Below, piece after piece: positions 10,130-19,854 of a DNA stretch of 64,000 nucleotides. The stretch is from Heterobilharzia americana (taxonomy: Eukaryota > Platyhelminthes > Trematoda > Strigeidida > Schistosomatidae), in contig OX104127.1 in the NCBI GenBank assembly GCA_944470555.2, positions 142,928,786 to 142,992,785 of the forward strand. Direction: 5' to 3'. A program made the translations under genes and the position numbers. The notes under the pieces are model-generated. The model had not been told where the DNA came from and made no database searches. It saw only the letters and a program-made list of their open reading frames with translations. How positions within the stretch are numbered: the stretch's first letter is position 1; the number at the start of each line of letters is the position of its first letter.

Positions 10130-11340
10130 TTTTGTAAACACTTTTTACGAGTTTAATCTAAGACTTAGTGACCTAAATATAGAAGAGGATAAAAGAAAAC
10201 CCTAGTTTTCTATTGAAGAGGCTTATACAGTGAAACTTTCAGAAAGTCTTGTTTTGATTTTCTAAACACCTCGGAATTATACTAAAATTTACCCTTATAA
10301 TAACTGGATCAATTACCTTTGTAACTTCATAAGTACTTCAGTATTCAAAAGTCACTTAGTATTGAGTAACTTTTCAATTGGTTTATCGTCGTTGGACTGT
10401 TATTTTTACTGATTACCATTGGTTACAATATTGTTCATAATTGACTGCAAAACCTACATGTTGGCATCAATTACACAAGTTCAATAATTGTTACTCATCG
10501 TTGGAATTCCCTATATAGACGGAATTGGAATCAACTATTCCTTTCCTTGACGGGCCAATTACAACACGTAGCAATGGAATAAACACTAAAACATCCATCT
10601 ATAGAAAACCCATATGAAATGTACAGCTTACTAATCTGTATAGTTGAGTGGCGATCGTGAGGAAAAGAAACCTTATTCACTCACTCTGCTATCGAATACG
10701 AAATGTTTGTAGTATAGACTATATGCAAGTTGAATTCAACTTCTTAAGAGGTACGCTTTCGGAAAACGACTATCTTAACTGGTTTATTGATAGTGATTTG
10801 TGAGAATGATATACAAAACTAGTTACCAACTCAGTTTCTATAGAGACCTTGTTCATGAATCTGGATGTAAAGGTGATGTTGTATTAGACATGTTGAAAAA
10901 TCGTCTTTCGAGTTCAATTAGTCGGACTTTTTCCTCAGTCAAAGTTCATTTGACATTTACTAATTGTAAACTGTTCTATATATGTGTAAAAGATAAAATC
11001 CCCCGACAGGCGACCTCTAATGTATCTACCGGTTCACCTGTACATTGACCGTAGACGGAGATTGCTGTCAACGCATATACGAGAACATATTCTAGCCTAG
11101 TTTTATAAGAGTGAAAGGAAAAGCATTAAAAGTTCTATCCTTGAAATGATCTGAACAGTGATCTTAAGACTGCCTATAGAAACCGCTGGAAGATTCCAGA
11201 TATTCTCTGTTTTCCGCTCCTGGAAACACCAGAGGCCTTGGCTATTCATGAAATGAAGCTTTACCATCTTGTGCAAAAGAAGAATGTACAGTCTTTGCCT
11301 CTATATTGGCCTTGACTTAATTTGGTCTTGCTTTGTCCAA
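10130..11340 (+). pseudogene. Penelope-like element, RT C-terminal part and endonuclease, decayed
   Basis: Readable pieces in order: FNLRLSDLNIEED (compare ELKLRPYDLHIED at 22.06 kb), STIPFLDGPITTRSNGINT then SIYRKP (10527-10610), KRNLIHSLCYRIR (10657-10695), and an endonuclease-like stretch near 11045-11095 with RLL..RIREHI-like residues. Frames change repeatedly and stops are frequent. The FLD..ITTRSNG..T motif is the conserved block after the YVDD motif in Penelope RTs. The upstream catalytic part is not seen here. Confidence 0.6.
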
Positions 11341-11539
11341 GTTCTTTGTCAGATTAATCTTTTTACTCTTATATCGTCATTATCATTATTATTATTTTTG
11401 GTTTAGTAGTTTCCGGTGTTACTTCATTTAATCTTCTTGATGATAGCAACTTTTAACATAAACACCCTGTGAACGATTCAAAAAATCTTGCTTGACCTTT
11501 TTCTGTTATCATTCAATCCTTATGTCATCAACTAGTAAC

Positions 11540-11612
11540 ATCTATTATTGATACTGAGTGACGATTGAAGGTGAAATGAAAACTTAGACCACGGCCGGAT
11601 TCGAGCCAACGA
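11540..11612 (-). mobile_element. SINE-C, minus fragment
   Basis: The complement of the SINE-C tail and B-box: plus text GATTGAAGGTGAAATGAAAA followed by GGCCGGATTCGAGCC. Confidence 0.55.
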
Positions 11613-11995
11613 CCACCAGCCCTGGACCTATGTTTCCTGCTTTTTGGCACTCGTCGACAAGGCGTATCTGAAACCTCTACTGAACTGATGTCCCGCCTGA
11701 GATTAGAACCCACGCCACCAAGTGCTGCAGTCAGATACATTACCACTGGGCTACTCGGACAGTGACTGATCTCTCCAGTGACCAACCAGTTTATGTACCC
11801 CAGTCCTACAGGAGGTCGGTCACGGCCCGAATAACCCAATGATAACGTCTCTGACTGCAGCACTAGGTCACGTGGCTTCGAACTTCAGACGGGACATCAG
11901 TTTCGTAAAGGCTACAGATACACCTTGTTGACGAGTGCCAAAAAGTATAAAACCTAGGTGAAGCAGGGCTTCGCGTCGATTCCCTCCACCCAACC

Positions 11996-11997
<2 letters not shown>
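11613..11997. mobile_element. SINE-A head-to-head inverted dimer
   Basis: A minus SINE-A (11613-11800, GCACTCGTCGACAAGGCGTA) abuts a plus SINE-A (11810-11997, CCCGAATAACCCAATGATAACG, B-box near 11877). The spacer holds CCTACAGGAGGTCGGTC. It ends at the TA microsatellite. Confidence 0.65.

Positions 11998-12054
<57 letters not shown>
11998..12054. repeat. (TA)n microsatellite
   Basis: A pure TA run directly attached to the end of a SINE-A copy. Confidence 0.97.
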
Positions 12055-12056
<2 letters not shown>

Positions 12057-12159
12057 GAATGTACGGCATGAAGATAAATTAGCTGAACGTCTTGATTTTG
12101 ACCAGTTTATTTGTTAGCATTACCAAAGAAACTATAAGTGCATTTACAACTAACAGACC

Positions 12160-12240
12160 CGAACCCAGTATCCATCGCTTCAAATGCCGAAGAGCTATCT
12201 ACTAGACTATTCAGGTGCGATAGCCACCAATTTTGCAACG
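12160..12240 (-). mobile_element. Sm-alpha tRNA-like fragment
   Basis: Plus text GAACCCAGTATCCATCGCTT followed by CAAATGCCGAAGAGCTATC and GATAGCCACC is the complement of the Sm-alpha tRNA-like head. No hammerhead remains. Confidence 0.5.
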
Positions 12241-12366
12241 AGCATTAGCTATAATTATATGTTGATACTCGTATTTCTCCGTTGTTATAAGTATCAACAA
12301 ATGAATGGAGATTTAAACAAATGAAATCATAAATTTACTTTGAATCACCATCTAAAGTTTAACCAT

Positions 12367-12499
12367 GTTTATAAAGGTCATCCTAACAACTACTGAGATG
12401 ACCAATCACACTTCGTTATTTTATGAATAACCTTGCTAGTTGAAATATTGAAAACTGATTGGTTATTTCAGTAATTATAAGGATGACCTTAAAAGTCAC
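12367..12499. mobile_element. MITE copy at the exon edge
   Basis: The terminal inverted repeats are ATAAAGGTCATCCTAACAAC at the left and ATAAGGATGACCTTAAAAGT at the right. It belongs to the family also seen at 34565, 40690, 49629 and 49776. The right terminus runs into the splice donor of the exon ending at 12504. Confidence 0.7.
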
Positions 12500-12503
12500 T
12501 TAC

Positions 12504-12928
12504 CACATTTTCTGGATAACTAAGATCCCGAGTTTGACTTTGGATAATAAAGCCAAATTTGTTAACATCGTTGCATAAATGAGAGTTGGTTACATTCATA
12601 TTGCCATTATTATTATTATTATTATCGTTATGAGTATCATTGACACCCTCATTGATCTTCTTCTTCCCGCTACTATTACTAATATCAGTACTAATTGACT
12701 GATTTGGACAGGTTGACTGAGAGTTTCGATTCATAAAACGATGATAACTTAAGGATTTATGTTCATATTTATTCGACCAATGAGATGATGATGATGATGA
12801 TGATGATGTTGATGATGATGATGATGATGACGGTGATATGGATGATTCTGGCTTCAGTTTTGTTATACATTCAGGATTTATTTCATTGATTGGATTTAAT
12901 TTCACTTGACCATCTGAAGACACAGAAT
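12504..12928 (-). CDS. Gene 1, second coding exon; Ser/Asn-rich protein of unknown function
   Basis: Minus-strand open block bounded by an acceptor (TTCGTATTTAG, AG at 12930-12929) and a donor (GTG then GTAAGT at 12503-12498). It is 425 nt; together with the 769-nt exon at 31938-31170 it gives 1194 nt, exactly 398 codons, so the phases fit. Residues about 258-398 carry two coding microsatellites: poly-Ser from a TCA run (12783-12834), interrupted by Thr, and poly-Asn from an AAT run (12609-12627). There are no stops for more than 150 codons, unlike the surrounding DNA. No domain was recognised; the composition suggests a disordered region. The protein would continue leftward beyond the window. 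The exon pairing is inferred; small exons between them cannot be excluded. Confidence 0.6.
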
Positions 12929-13480
12929 CTAAATACGAACAGAATTTTTTTTTCAAAGAAATTAAAACGCAAAGCCAATGTTATTCAACAATAAATCAAT
13001 GAAAATATTCGTTATCTATAAAATGCTTTTTAAAATAAATAATTTTTTTTCAAATTTCGAAAGAGTTTTCTTTTCAAGTCGACATTAGCTTCAAGCTAAA
13101 GTTTCCATAATTGTCAATGAGAAAAAGTGATTTCTGCAACCAATCAAGTTTTAGGCCAAAAAAAACGTGTTGGCAACCTATTTGAATGACACTTACAGTA
13201 TGTCTCAAATGAATAAATGTATCTCAAACTAGTGACTGTATATGGTAATACGTCCACTGAATAAACTTACAATTTTGAGTTCGATGACGTCAAAGCTCTC
13301 CAAAATTGAAGAGTTTCCAAATCATGATGACATAGACATGGTTTACAGCTGAAGTTCACCTTCAATAAAATTGTTTCTGAAATCTCCACAATCTTTCAAG
13401 CCAAATCAACTGCTATTGAGAAATAAGCATAAATTATCTAGGAATTCATTTTGGAGGTTGTGTGAGGATTTACTTATTGT
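12929..13480. other. Intron sequence, nothing recognised
   Basis: AT-rich sequence upstream (minus sense) of the acceptor; no element recognised. Confidence 0.5.
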
Positions 13481-13484
13481 TTCC

Positions 13485-14035
13485 AAGTTCGTATTCATTA
13501 TGGACTGATATCAGTTGGAGGAAAATTGGAGACCTGGGAGCACTAGACAGCTGTCTCGTCCTAATATAGAACTCCTCACTGCTCACCAGGGGTCGAACCC
13601 AGGACCTCCATATCCCATGGCCAGCACGTTATCATTGAGTCACTGGGTCAGAATTCAGTGGTTTACTATCTAGTGCGACCTCAGCCCAATGCCATCGTTG
13701 AATAACTGTCTTCATGTACGACTTAGTTAGCTCCATTGGTCACTACTTCTCATTAGAACATCAGGAATCGCATCTCAAAGCAAATCATTAATGAAGTCAT
13801 GCTATATACCAAACTGTCAGACGTAGAAAAGTAGGGACCCAGTGACTTAGTGATAACCTGCTGCCAGCAGAACCTGAAAGTTCTGGGTTTGATCCCTGGT
13901 GGGCAGGGTCATGGGTGTGCACTCCTGAGGAGCCCATTTACTGGGACGAAACAAGTGTCCAGTGCTTCCAGGCTTTCAGTGGTTGGTTCTCCAACTAATA
14001 TCAGTCCGTTATGACTACCAACTGGATATCTATAA
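13485..14035. mobile_element. SINE-B inverted pair
   Basis: A minus SINE-B (13485-13710) and a plus SINE-B (13848-14035) are separated by about 130 bp related to text at 59195-59290 and 2645-2735. The minus hammerhead (13533-13585) is dead: GAAA reads GAGA and the first core base is lost. The plus copy has a B-box-like GGGTTTGATCCC (13885-13896). Confidence 0.65.
13912..13972 (+). ncRNA. SINE-B hammerhead motif
   Basis: Core CTGAGGA (13924-13930) and GAAA (13948-13951), then AAGTGTC with CAGTGCTTCCAGG downstream. Stem I pairs except for one C-C mismatch next to the core; stem II has a bulged A (GCCC/GGGAC). Both catalytic strands are intact. Confidence 0.5.
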
Positions 14036-14395
14036 GTTCCTAGTTAGATGATGCTAATTAATGAAATCTGTTACCAAAGAACAAAACCATACACAAAGAC
14101 AACTAACTAGCAGATAAGTAAATGAGACTTATCCGTTACCTTCAAGTCAAGTATAACATTATTACTTCTGTTTTCTCTCATGTACTAAACATAAAGTTTG
14201 GGATAGATAAAGTTTAAAAAACGTTTACTGCTTCTATTTATTTTAAACCATAAAACGTTCACAAACCCTTCATCTTCAGTCATAAACTCAAATAACAGTT
14301 TCCAAGTTTTAAACTTTTGTCTACAAAAATGAATATTCATCACAGATGTGTTAGTAAAAGGATAAAAATTCGGAGAACAAATTTCTTTTCATCTG

Positions 14396-14945
14396 ACTAT
14401 CTGAGATGGCCATAGTTCGTCAGACTAGTATCTATACTGGCTAATGATTAAAGGTGAAATGAAAATCTAGACCACCACAGAGTTAGAACTACCAACCATC
14501 GGATTACCGCCTCCATGCTCCACCGAATGAGCTACAACCTCCCACTGCCAAACACATTCTCATTTCACTTCAATTATTACCCAGTATAAATAAATACTAG
14601 TCTGTCAAACCACAACTATCTCAGCTGGTCATATCACAATCAATATGATGCTGCCCACCCCCACCCACACCCATACCCCAACCTCTCTAATTCAGTTATA
14701 TTTCGATTCGGATGAGAAGTTGTGACTAGACAGACAGTGTGAACACGATCGAGTGGTAGTAACTCGTGATGAATTCACATGGTAGTCAGACAAAACTCAT
14801 TGTGATTGAAGTGAAGTAAAGATCTGGTGAGGAGTTGTACCTGATAGCTCAATTGGTGTAGCATTGAGCCGGTAACCCTATGGTTGCTGGTTCGAGTCCT
14901 GCTGTAGTCCAAATTTCTATTTCGCCTTCAATCATCACCCAGTAT
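14396..14945. mobile_element. SINE-C composite repeat (longer copy)
   Basis: Minus SINE-C (14396-14590), a middle segment with CACCCACACCC and GATTCGGATGAGAAG, then plus SINE-C with A-box-like GATAGCTCAATTGGTGTAGC (14847-14866) and B-box CTGGTTCGAGTCC (14888-14900). Homologous to 9620-10035. The middle segment GAACACGATCGAGTGGTAGT is also found inverted near 28400. Confidence 0.65.
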
Positions 14946-14949
14946 AAAT

Positions 14950-15410
14950 TTCTTCTGAGCGATATCATCCTGTGCAACTATATAATTACATTTTACTATA
15001 GCTAGGGTGCACGAAATGCTACTGAAGAATTTGAGTAATTGGAAACCACTGACACTTATGTGCAGTTTCCCCTAGGCAGCCAGATCACTTCACAGTGTTC
15101 TAAACACCAGATGGCTATTTTGCTAGCTCCGGACAGAGGTGGTTCATGGTGTAACCGGACAAATTCAACCCCTAGAGCCAAATTACTTTAGATATGGTGG
15201 GTTCGTGAAGTCTACAGATCAGCCTGAGTGCTTTCTAACTACTCAAGTTGTTCAGTAATAGTACCTTTCGCTAGTTCCTGGCACATTTGTCTCACAGACC
15301 ACACCTTGTGATCTTTACTGTAGAGTAGTTTTCAGCAGAAATGTTGCCAACACCAAAAGACTCCTCAGCTGTAACAAATGTCAAGGTGGTATGCAGAAAG
15401 ATGTCAGTAA
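14950..15410. repeat. Family E relic and unassigned sequence
   Basis: GATCAGCCTGAGTGCTTTC and AACTACTCAAG (15218-15250) match family E at 6.5, 18.96 and 19.46 kb. The rest shows nothing recognisable. Confidence 0.4.
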
Positions 15411-15414
15411 TTAT

Positions 15415-15550
15415 CAATCAATGATCGTGGGTGCGTACTGCTGAGGGGTCCCATACTAGGACGAAACAGCTGTTGAGTGCTCCCAGGTTTTCAAAGATTC
15501 CCTAACTGACGCCAGTCCATGATGACTACTACCTCAAAATTAAAATCCCT
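15415..15550 (+). mobile_element. SINE-B, 5'-truncated, with damaged hammerhead
   Basis: The hammerhead block at 15427-15488 reads CTGAGGG (last core A changed to G) with an otherwise good stem II GTCC/GGAC and GAAAC. The cleavage site reads TGTTGAGTG instead of TGTCCAGTG. The 3' body CTAACTGACGCCAGTCCATG follows. Confidence 0.6.
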
Positions 15551-15589
15551 ATTTATCTAAAAAATACATTACTGTTTTCAGCGGTTCAC

Positions 15590-15955
15590 AGTTTCCAACT
15601 TCTATCAATTCATCATATAGCATGACTGTCATCCAGGCGTGATCTGTGACGTCAACCAGTAGGAAGGAAAGTGGATGTCATCTGAAGATTTTGGGTGATA
15701 GTCGCCCCATATCGCGAATTGACTGAAGTAAGAAACTGTGAACCAATGAACTCCGACACAGTGGCTGGGTGATTAACACGTCCGCCAGAAAACCTGAAAG
15801 TCTTGAGTTTGGTCCTTAGCTGGGTGGTGGGTACGTACTACTGAGGAGTTCCACCCTTAGACGAAACAGCTTTCCACTGCCTTCAGGTTCTCATTGATTC
15901 CCCTAATTCATGTCAGTCTGCGATGAATATTACGTCATAATTATTAATTATCATT
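15590..15955 (+). mobile_element. SINE-B with inverted 5' fragment
   Basis: A plus copy with 5' body (GGATGTCATCTGAAG near 15672, GCGAATTGACTGAAG near 15714), tRNA-like head CAGTGGCTGGGTGATTAACACG (15758-15779, in part) and hammerhead. It is preceded by the complement of its own 5' body (15590-15650), making a small inverted pair. Confidence 0.6.
15832..15890 (+). ncRNA. SINE-B hammerhead motif, weak stem II
   Basis: CTGAGGA (15841-15847) and GAAA (15863-15866) are intact and followed by CAGCTTTC and CACTGCC. Stem II (GTTC ... AGAC) pairs only in its two outer positions. Stem I is weak next to the core. Confidence 0.4.
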
Positions 15956-16860
15956 AGTTTGTACCCATGAGAATTTGAAAACGTGAGTAAATGTGAATCA
16001 AAATCAGAATGTTGGGAATTCGCAATCAAGTGAGTAAAGAGTCGTCGGTAAGCAAGACTATGAGGAATTTGTAACTGGGCTAAACGGAAATCGTCTATGT
16101 AATAATAGTAAGACTATTAAAAGATTAGTTAGACTTAAGAACTGGAAAGCTTAAGAATTAAGAAGTGAATAATGACAGGGAATGGCAAAGTTTCTTCTGG
16201 TTACATGACTTATGTTTTAATTATTGTATTCCCAGAGCTTCAGTAATCAAATGAAGGCTATCAAAAGAACATTTCGTGCAGCCAGTTTGCTAATCATCTA
16301 CACTAGTCACTAAATGGTAAACATGTTTGCGTGTGTGAAGGACAAACTGCCACTGCTAACCACTTCAATATGTATGTATCAATTTACCTGCTCCTATGGA
16401 GCTAGGCAGAAGTAGACGTTCAACGTCGACCCCAACACCTTCTAGCATGGTTCAGTAAAGGTCAAAATAGATCAAATAGCAGCTCAATATTACATTTTGT
16501 TAACGCCGAAGATACAGTTCCAGAAGATTCGTTTGTACTAGTCTACAAAGTATGAAGAATTCTTCCGAAGGATGTGAGGAAATGTCTACTTTACTTCACA
16601 TTACTGAAGCTGTGGCAATATAACGGTCAAAACTCGAGTTTTGTATCCAGTTCTTAGGTCCAACTAATCTTCCACTTTTTCTATTGCTATTACATAAAGG
16701 ATTTTCTCTTAGCTCAGTTACAGATTCCTTATAACCTTGCTTACTCACAACTGTCTACTTCACAGGGTTACGAATTCTCTACTTCTTGGTTTCAACTCAC
16801 ATTTACTCACGTTATCAAATACTTTCCTATGTATTTTGAGGTTAATGGGGATTTTGATTT
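15956..16860. other. No gene recognised
   Basis: AT-rich sequence with many stops; no recognisable element. AAAACTCGAGTTTTG at 16631-16645 is a short perfect palindrome of unknown meaning. Confidence 0.5.
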
Positions 16861-16864
16861 TCAG

Positions 16865-16990
16865 ATAGTATTCATCAGGAACTGACTTCAGTTAGAAAAC
16901 TGTTAAAAACCTGTGGGCAGTGATGCAGATGCATACTGCTGAAGAGTCTCATACTGAAACGAAACGGCCGTCCAGTAATTTCCTCTCTCT
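16865..16990 (+). mobile_element. SINE-B rearranged copy
   Basis: The plus text TAGTATTCATCAGGAACTGA followed by CAGTTAGAAAACTG is the complement of the SINE-B 3' end; it is directly joined to a plus hammerhead block (16930-16980). Confidence 0.55.
16930..16980 (+). ncRNA. SINE-B hammerhead motif with compensatory changes
   Basis: The core CTGAAGA (16938-16944; position 7 of the core is A) and GAAA (16960-16963) are intact. Stem I is TACTG/CAGTA where the consensus has CACTG/CAGTG, and stem III is ACGGCCGT where the consensus has ACAGCTGT. Both changes keep pairing. Stem II (GTCT ... AAAC) has one mismatch. Confidence 0.55.
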
Positions 16991-17309
16991 GATATAACTG
17001 CTATTCCTATATAATTTTCATGGCAATAAAAATACTAATAGTTAATAACTGATCAACAAATATTGAAATTTTTACGCATATTGACTATATTCAAATGTGG
17101 ATTGTACAGCTGAAGAGGATGACATCATGCGAAAGCAATTTATTCGCTGAAGTCTTTATTCTTTGATAAATTAATGGAAATTCTGAAGTGTGTTAGTCAA
17201 AAATAATGTTCTGGTGAAGTATGGAATGAAAATAATTCCTATCCTAACTAATATCTTCAGAGATAAACAATTTCATTTATAAGAAGTTGATAGTAAGTGA
17301 GCGATCTTT

Positions 17310-17560
17310 TAAGGCGGTATTCATCACGGACTGACATCAATTGGAGAATCATTGAAAAAGTGAGGGAATTGGATAGCTGTTTTGTTCTAGTATGACATTT
17401 CTCAGCAGTACGCAACCAGGACTCGGCTAACGATTAAACCCTTGACCTTCAGGTTCCATAACAAACGCGGTAACCGTCCAATCACTGTATCGGAGTTCAG
17501 TAGTTCACAGTCACCTACTCCTGTTAATTCACGATATAGCGCAACTATACAGTTCAGCCT
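17310..17560 (-). mobile_element. SINE-B, minus copy, dead hammerhead
   Basis: The whole body is present in minus orientation (3' end near 17310, tRNA-like head near 17480). The hammerhead at 17365-17412 reads CTGAGAA and CAAAA, so both catalytic strands are mutated. Confidence 0.6.
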
Positions 17561-17739
17561 TTTTAAGCCTAGTCTCTTCTATACTTTAATTAAGTTGATA
17601 TAAATTAAAGACTGGGAATTATTGGGCAAAAGCTACCACAGGGACAAAACGTTTATAATGAGAGTATCTCACATGTTTCGTTGAATAGACTAAGCTTTTG
17701 ATTATTCCAGGCTACTGGTCAACACCGATGAGATTCCAG

Positions 17740-17995
17740 TAACCTGTTCAAGAGACGATAACTGTGCACTTGGATGATGGTGACATCCTATTGCTGATTG
17801 AGAGAAGTTACTTAGTGTAGCCCATGGTATCCCAACTCAATGGCTGGATGTTTACACACCCACGGGGAGACAGTGATACTGAGCATTATTCCTCACGGCA
17901 CTTATCGCTGCTCTAGACCATGCTAAATCAAAACAGATGCTTAATACTTCTAAGTTTTCAGCAATCTTCTAGTTGCTTTCAATCCATTAAGGTTG
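17740..17995 (+). mobile_element. SINE-B relic
   Basis: The 5' body (GGATGATGGTGACATCC, 17773-17789) and the tRNA-like CCAACTCAATGGCTGGATG (17831-17849) are recognisable. The 3' half is heavily diverged. Confidence 0.4.
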
Positions 17996-18163
17996 ACTTG
18001 AAGTGCTGTATCAGTTAGTTATACATTCCGTTTCTTACAGATGCAAGAAATCATGTACTGATGGACTCATCACTGAAAGCTAATTCTTCTTTAAAAACAT
18101 TTTTAGAATAAAACCAGCTCATTTAGCCATTATTACTACTAATACTTCATTTTAATTGTAGTC

Positions 18164-18213
18164 TGTTTGCAGCTGATGAAAGGCGGTGAAAGAGGTTACT
18201 TTATTCTTCAAAT
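18164..18213 (+). ncRNA. Hammerhead motif, Penelope-associated type
   Basis: Stem I 5' strand TTTGCAG is followed by CTGATGA (18173-18179), eight bases, GAAA (18188-18191) and, after a shortened stem III, CTTCAAA (18206-18212), which pairs with the first strand except at one position. Flanking text (TTTTAATTGTAGTCTG upstream, TCAAGGGAACTAAATG downstream) matches the flanks of the motif at 781-835 and of the relics at 58.5 and 61.5 kb. Stem II does not pair well. Confidence 0.5.
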
Positions 18214-18299
18214 CTCTTTTTCGTTACATTGCTCAACTTTGTCAAGGGAACTAAATGTATGGGAAATTCAAATATTATGCATATGACAATTACTTTGGC

Positions 18300-18435
18300 A
18301 ACAGCTCAAACTACTGTTATTCGTTGTATCCTACCGTCGTTGATTGGACCTAATTGATCGGTTTCTACTGACATATGGCCTCAACGAATCAAAGATAGGA
18401 CGAAATGCACGTCCTGGATTCCACTGCTAGCCACT
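18300..18435. mobile_element. Sm-alpha fragments, inverted fusion
   Basis: A minus-orientation 5' part (CGTCGTTGATTGGACC, ending CATATGGCC at 18380) is fused to the 3' half of a plus hammerhead (ATAGGACGAAATGCACGTCC, 18392-18411), so the core is incomplete. Confidence 0.6.
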
Positions 18436-18454
18436 ATCCATCATTAATGTATAT

Positions 18455-18755
18455 ATACTTTAAGCACAAGCAATACCGAGGCATCCGCACAGGAGCCCAT
18501 TTGCCAGTAGAGACCGACCATTTTGGTCCAATCAACGACGATATGATACAAGCAATAACACGAAAATTATACCCGTCACACAAGAAGTGGCCATTGTGGC
18601 TCGGTGATCTGGTGCGTAACGCTGTGGCGTTCGTAGTAGTCCCGGCAGAAACAACATCACTCACTGAGGTGCTGATACATCCAGCTGATGAGTCTCCTAC
18701 AAGACGAAATGCGCGTCCTGGATTCCACTGCTAGCCACTGTCCATCATTAATATA
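18455..18755 (+). mobile_element. Sm-alpha SINE, near full length
   Basis: Order seen: 5' unit (GAGGCATCCGCACAGGAGCC near 18479, GGTCCAATCAACGACG), CACAAGAAGTGGCCATTGTG, tRNA-like head (GGCTCGGTGATCTGG; the B-box is deleted or altered), AACAACATCACTCACTGAGG, hammerhead, and the 3' end CACTGCTAGCCACTGTCC. The length agrees with the roughly 330-bp unit known for schistosome Sm-alpha. Open frames on both strands here are incidental. Confidence 0.85.
18678..18731 (+). ncRNA. Sm-alpha hammerhead ribozyme, core intact
   Basis: Stem I ATCCAG pairs with CTGGAT. The core is CTGATGA (18685-18691) and GAAA (18706-18709); the cleavage triplet is GTC. Stem II is GTCT/AGAC where most copies have GTCC/GGAC, so pairing is kept by a double change. 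Stem III is the palindromic ATGCGCGT region. One of the best-preserved copies in the window. Confidence 0.8.
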
Positions 18756-18954
18756 TATAGCTCAACTTACCATACAGAAGTCTGTTTTGTACATTGCTTT
18801 TTTAAATATATGTTCTTTCGTCTTAAGAGATTGAAGACAGAGGTGGTGTTTAGAAAAAGGCAACAGATCAATGAGTCTGTCACTCTAAATTTCAACTATG
18901 AAGAATGGATTAGCTTACTTAAATGAAATGTTGATAGTTTCACAAGTCACTAAT

Positions 18955-19135
18955 TCAAGATAGTCAACCTGAGTAGTTCCTAACCACTCACGGTTGTTCA
19001 GGAGTAATATATTTAGCTAGGTCATGCCACTTTTGTTTCAGAGATCTTGGTTGGTGGGTGGCTTCCAACGGAAACCTTGTGGACTGACATCACATTTGAA
19101 AAACTACTCATCTGTAAGAAATCTCAACATGGATC
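18955..19135. repeat. Family E relic
   Basis: GTCAACCTGAGTAGTTCC and AACCACTC (18963-18990), then GGCTTCCAACGGAAACC near 19060 and GAAAAACTACTCATCTG, match segments of 6045-6560. A similar fragment is at 19450-19530. Confidence 0.4.
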
Positions 19136-19136
19136 T

Positions 19137-19455
19137 AGTTGGTTGGAGGCAATCGACAGGAAGCCCTGCTCAAACCTAAGTTTCATGCTTGTTGGAACCC
19201 GTCAGCAAGGCTTATCTACCACCTCAATGGAATTGATATCCCGCCTGAGATTCGAACCCGCATCATGAGTGCCAACAAGCACGATACGTAGGTTGAGCAG
19301 GGTTACCTGCAGATTGCCCCCAACCAACTAACACCTACTAATGTGTACCGCGATCCTGTGCCTTTTAACTTGGTGGTCACATTGTAAAATTTGATCGACA
19401 GGATTCAGTCTGCATTCGGGACTAGATAACATGGAATTGGTTGCTCTTCCTTGGT
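19137..19455. mobile_element. SINE-A head-to-head inverted dimer, short
   Basis: A minus SINE-A (19137-19262, AGTTGGTTGGAGGCAATCG through GAGATTCGAACCCGCATCA) is joined to the plus body from GAGTGCCAACAAGCACG (19267) to GATTCAGTCTGC. The tRNA part of the plus copy is missing. Confidence 0.65.
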
Positions 19456-19702
19456 TACCTAGATAAATCGACATATCAGCCTGTGTAGTTTTCAACTACT
19501 CAAATTTTTCCGTAGTAGTATATCACGTTTTACTTACTGTATATTTTCTAATAACACAGATATATTGCCTAAGTCAACTCTGGAACTACTCATAACCATT
19601 CTCTTCTGATTTCTGTTGAATTTGTATTGCAAACGTGAGAATCTACAGCCAATATACATTCTCTCATAGATGTTATATTGATCTTGGTGATTAGTAGAAG
19701 AA

Positions 19703-19850
19703 TCCAAGATCCACGTTTCGTCCTATTCGGGACTCACTAGTCAGCTGGATGTACCTGCACCCCAGTGTAGAGTGATATTGTCCCCACTGAGGCTAGAACC
19801 GAGTACCCATAGCCTCAAATGCCCCACTAAGCCACTAGGGCACGAAAATC
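19703..19850 (-). mobile_element. Sm-alpha SINE, core-insertion variant
   Basis: In minus orientation the hammerhead (19703-19755) reads CTGACTAGTGAGTCCC, i.e. four extra bases inside the core compared with CTGACGAGTCCC. Stem II GTCC/GGAC and GAAA are intact. The tRNA head is at 19780-19850. One of five copies with this insertion. Confidence 0.7.
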
Positions 19851-19854
19851 ACCT

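Noticed and set aside
18405..18734. 109-codon plus frame and its minus shadow
   Set aside because: It lies entirely within a Sm-alpha SINE including its ribozyme; the frame is incidental.
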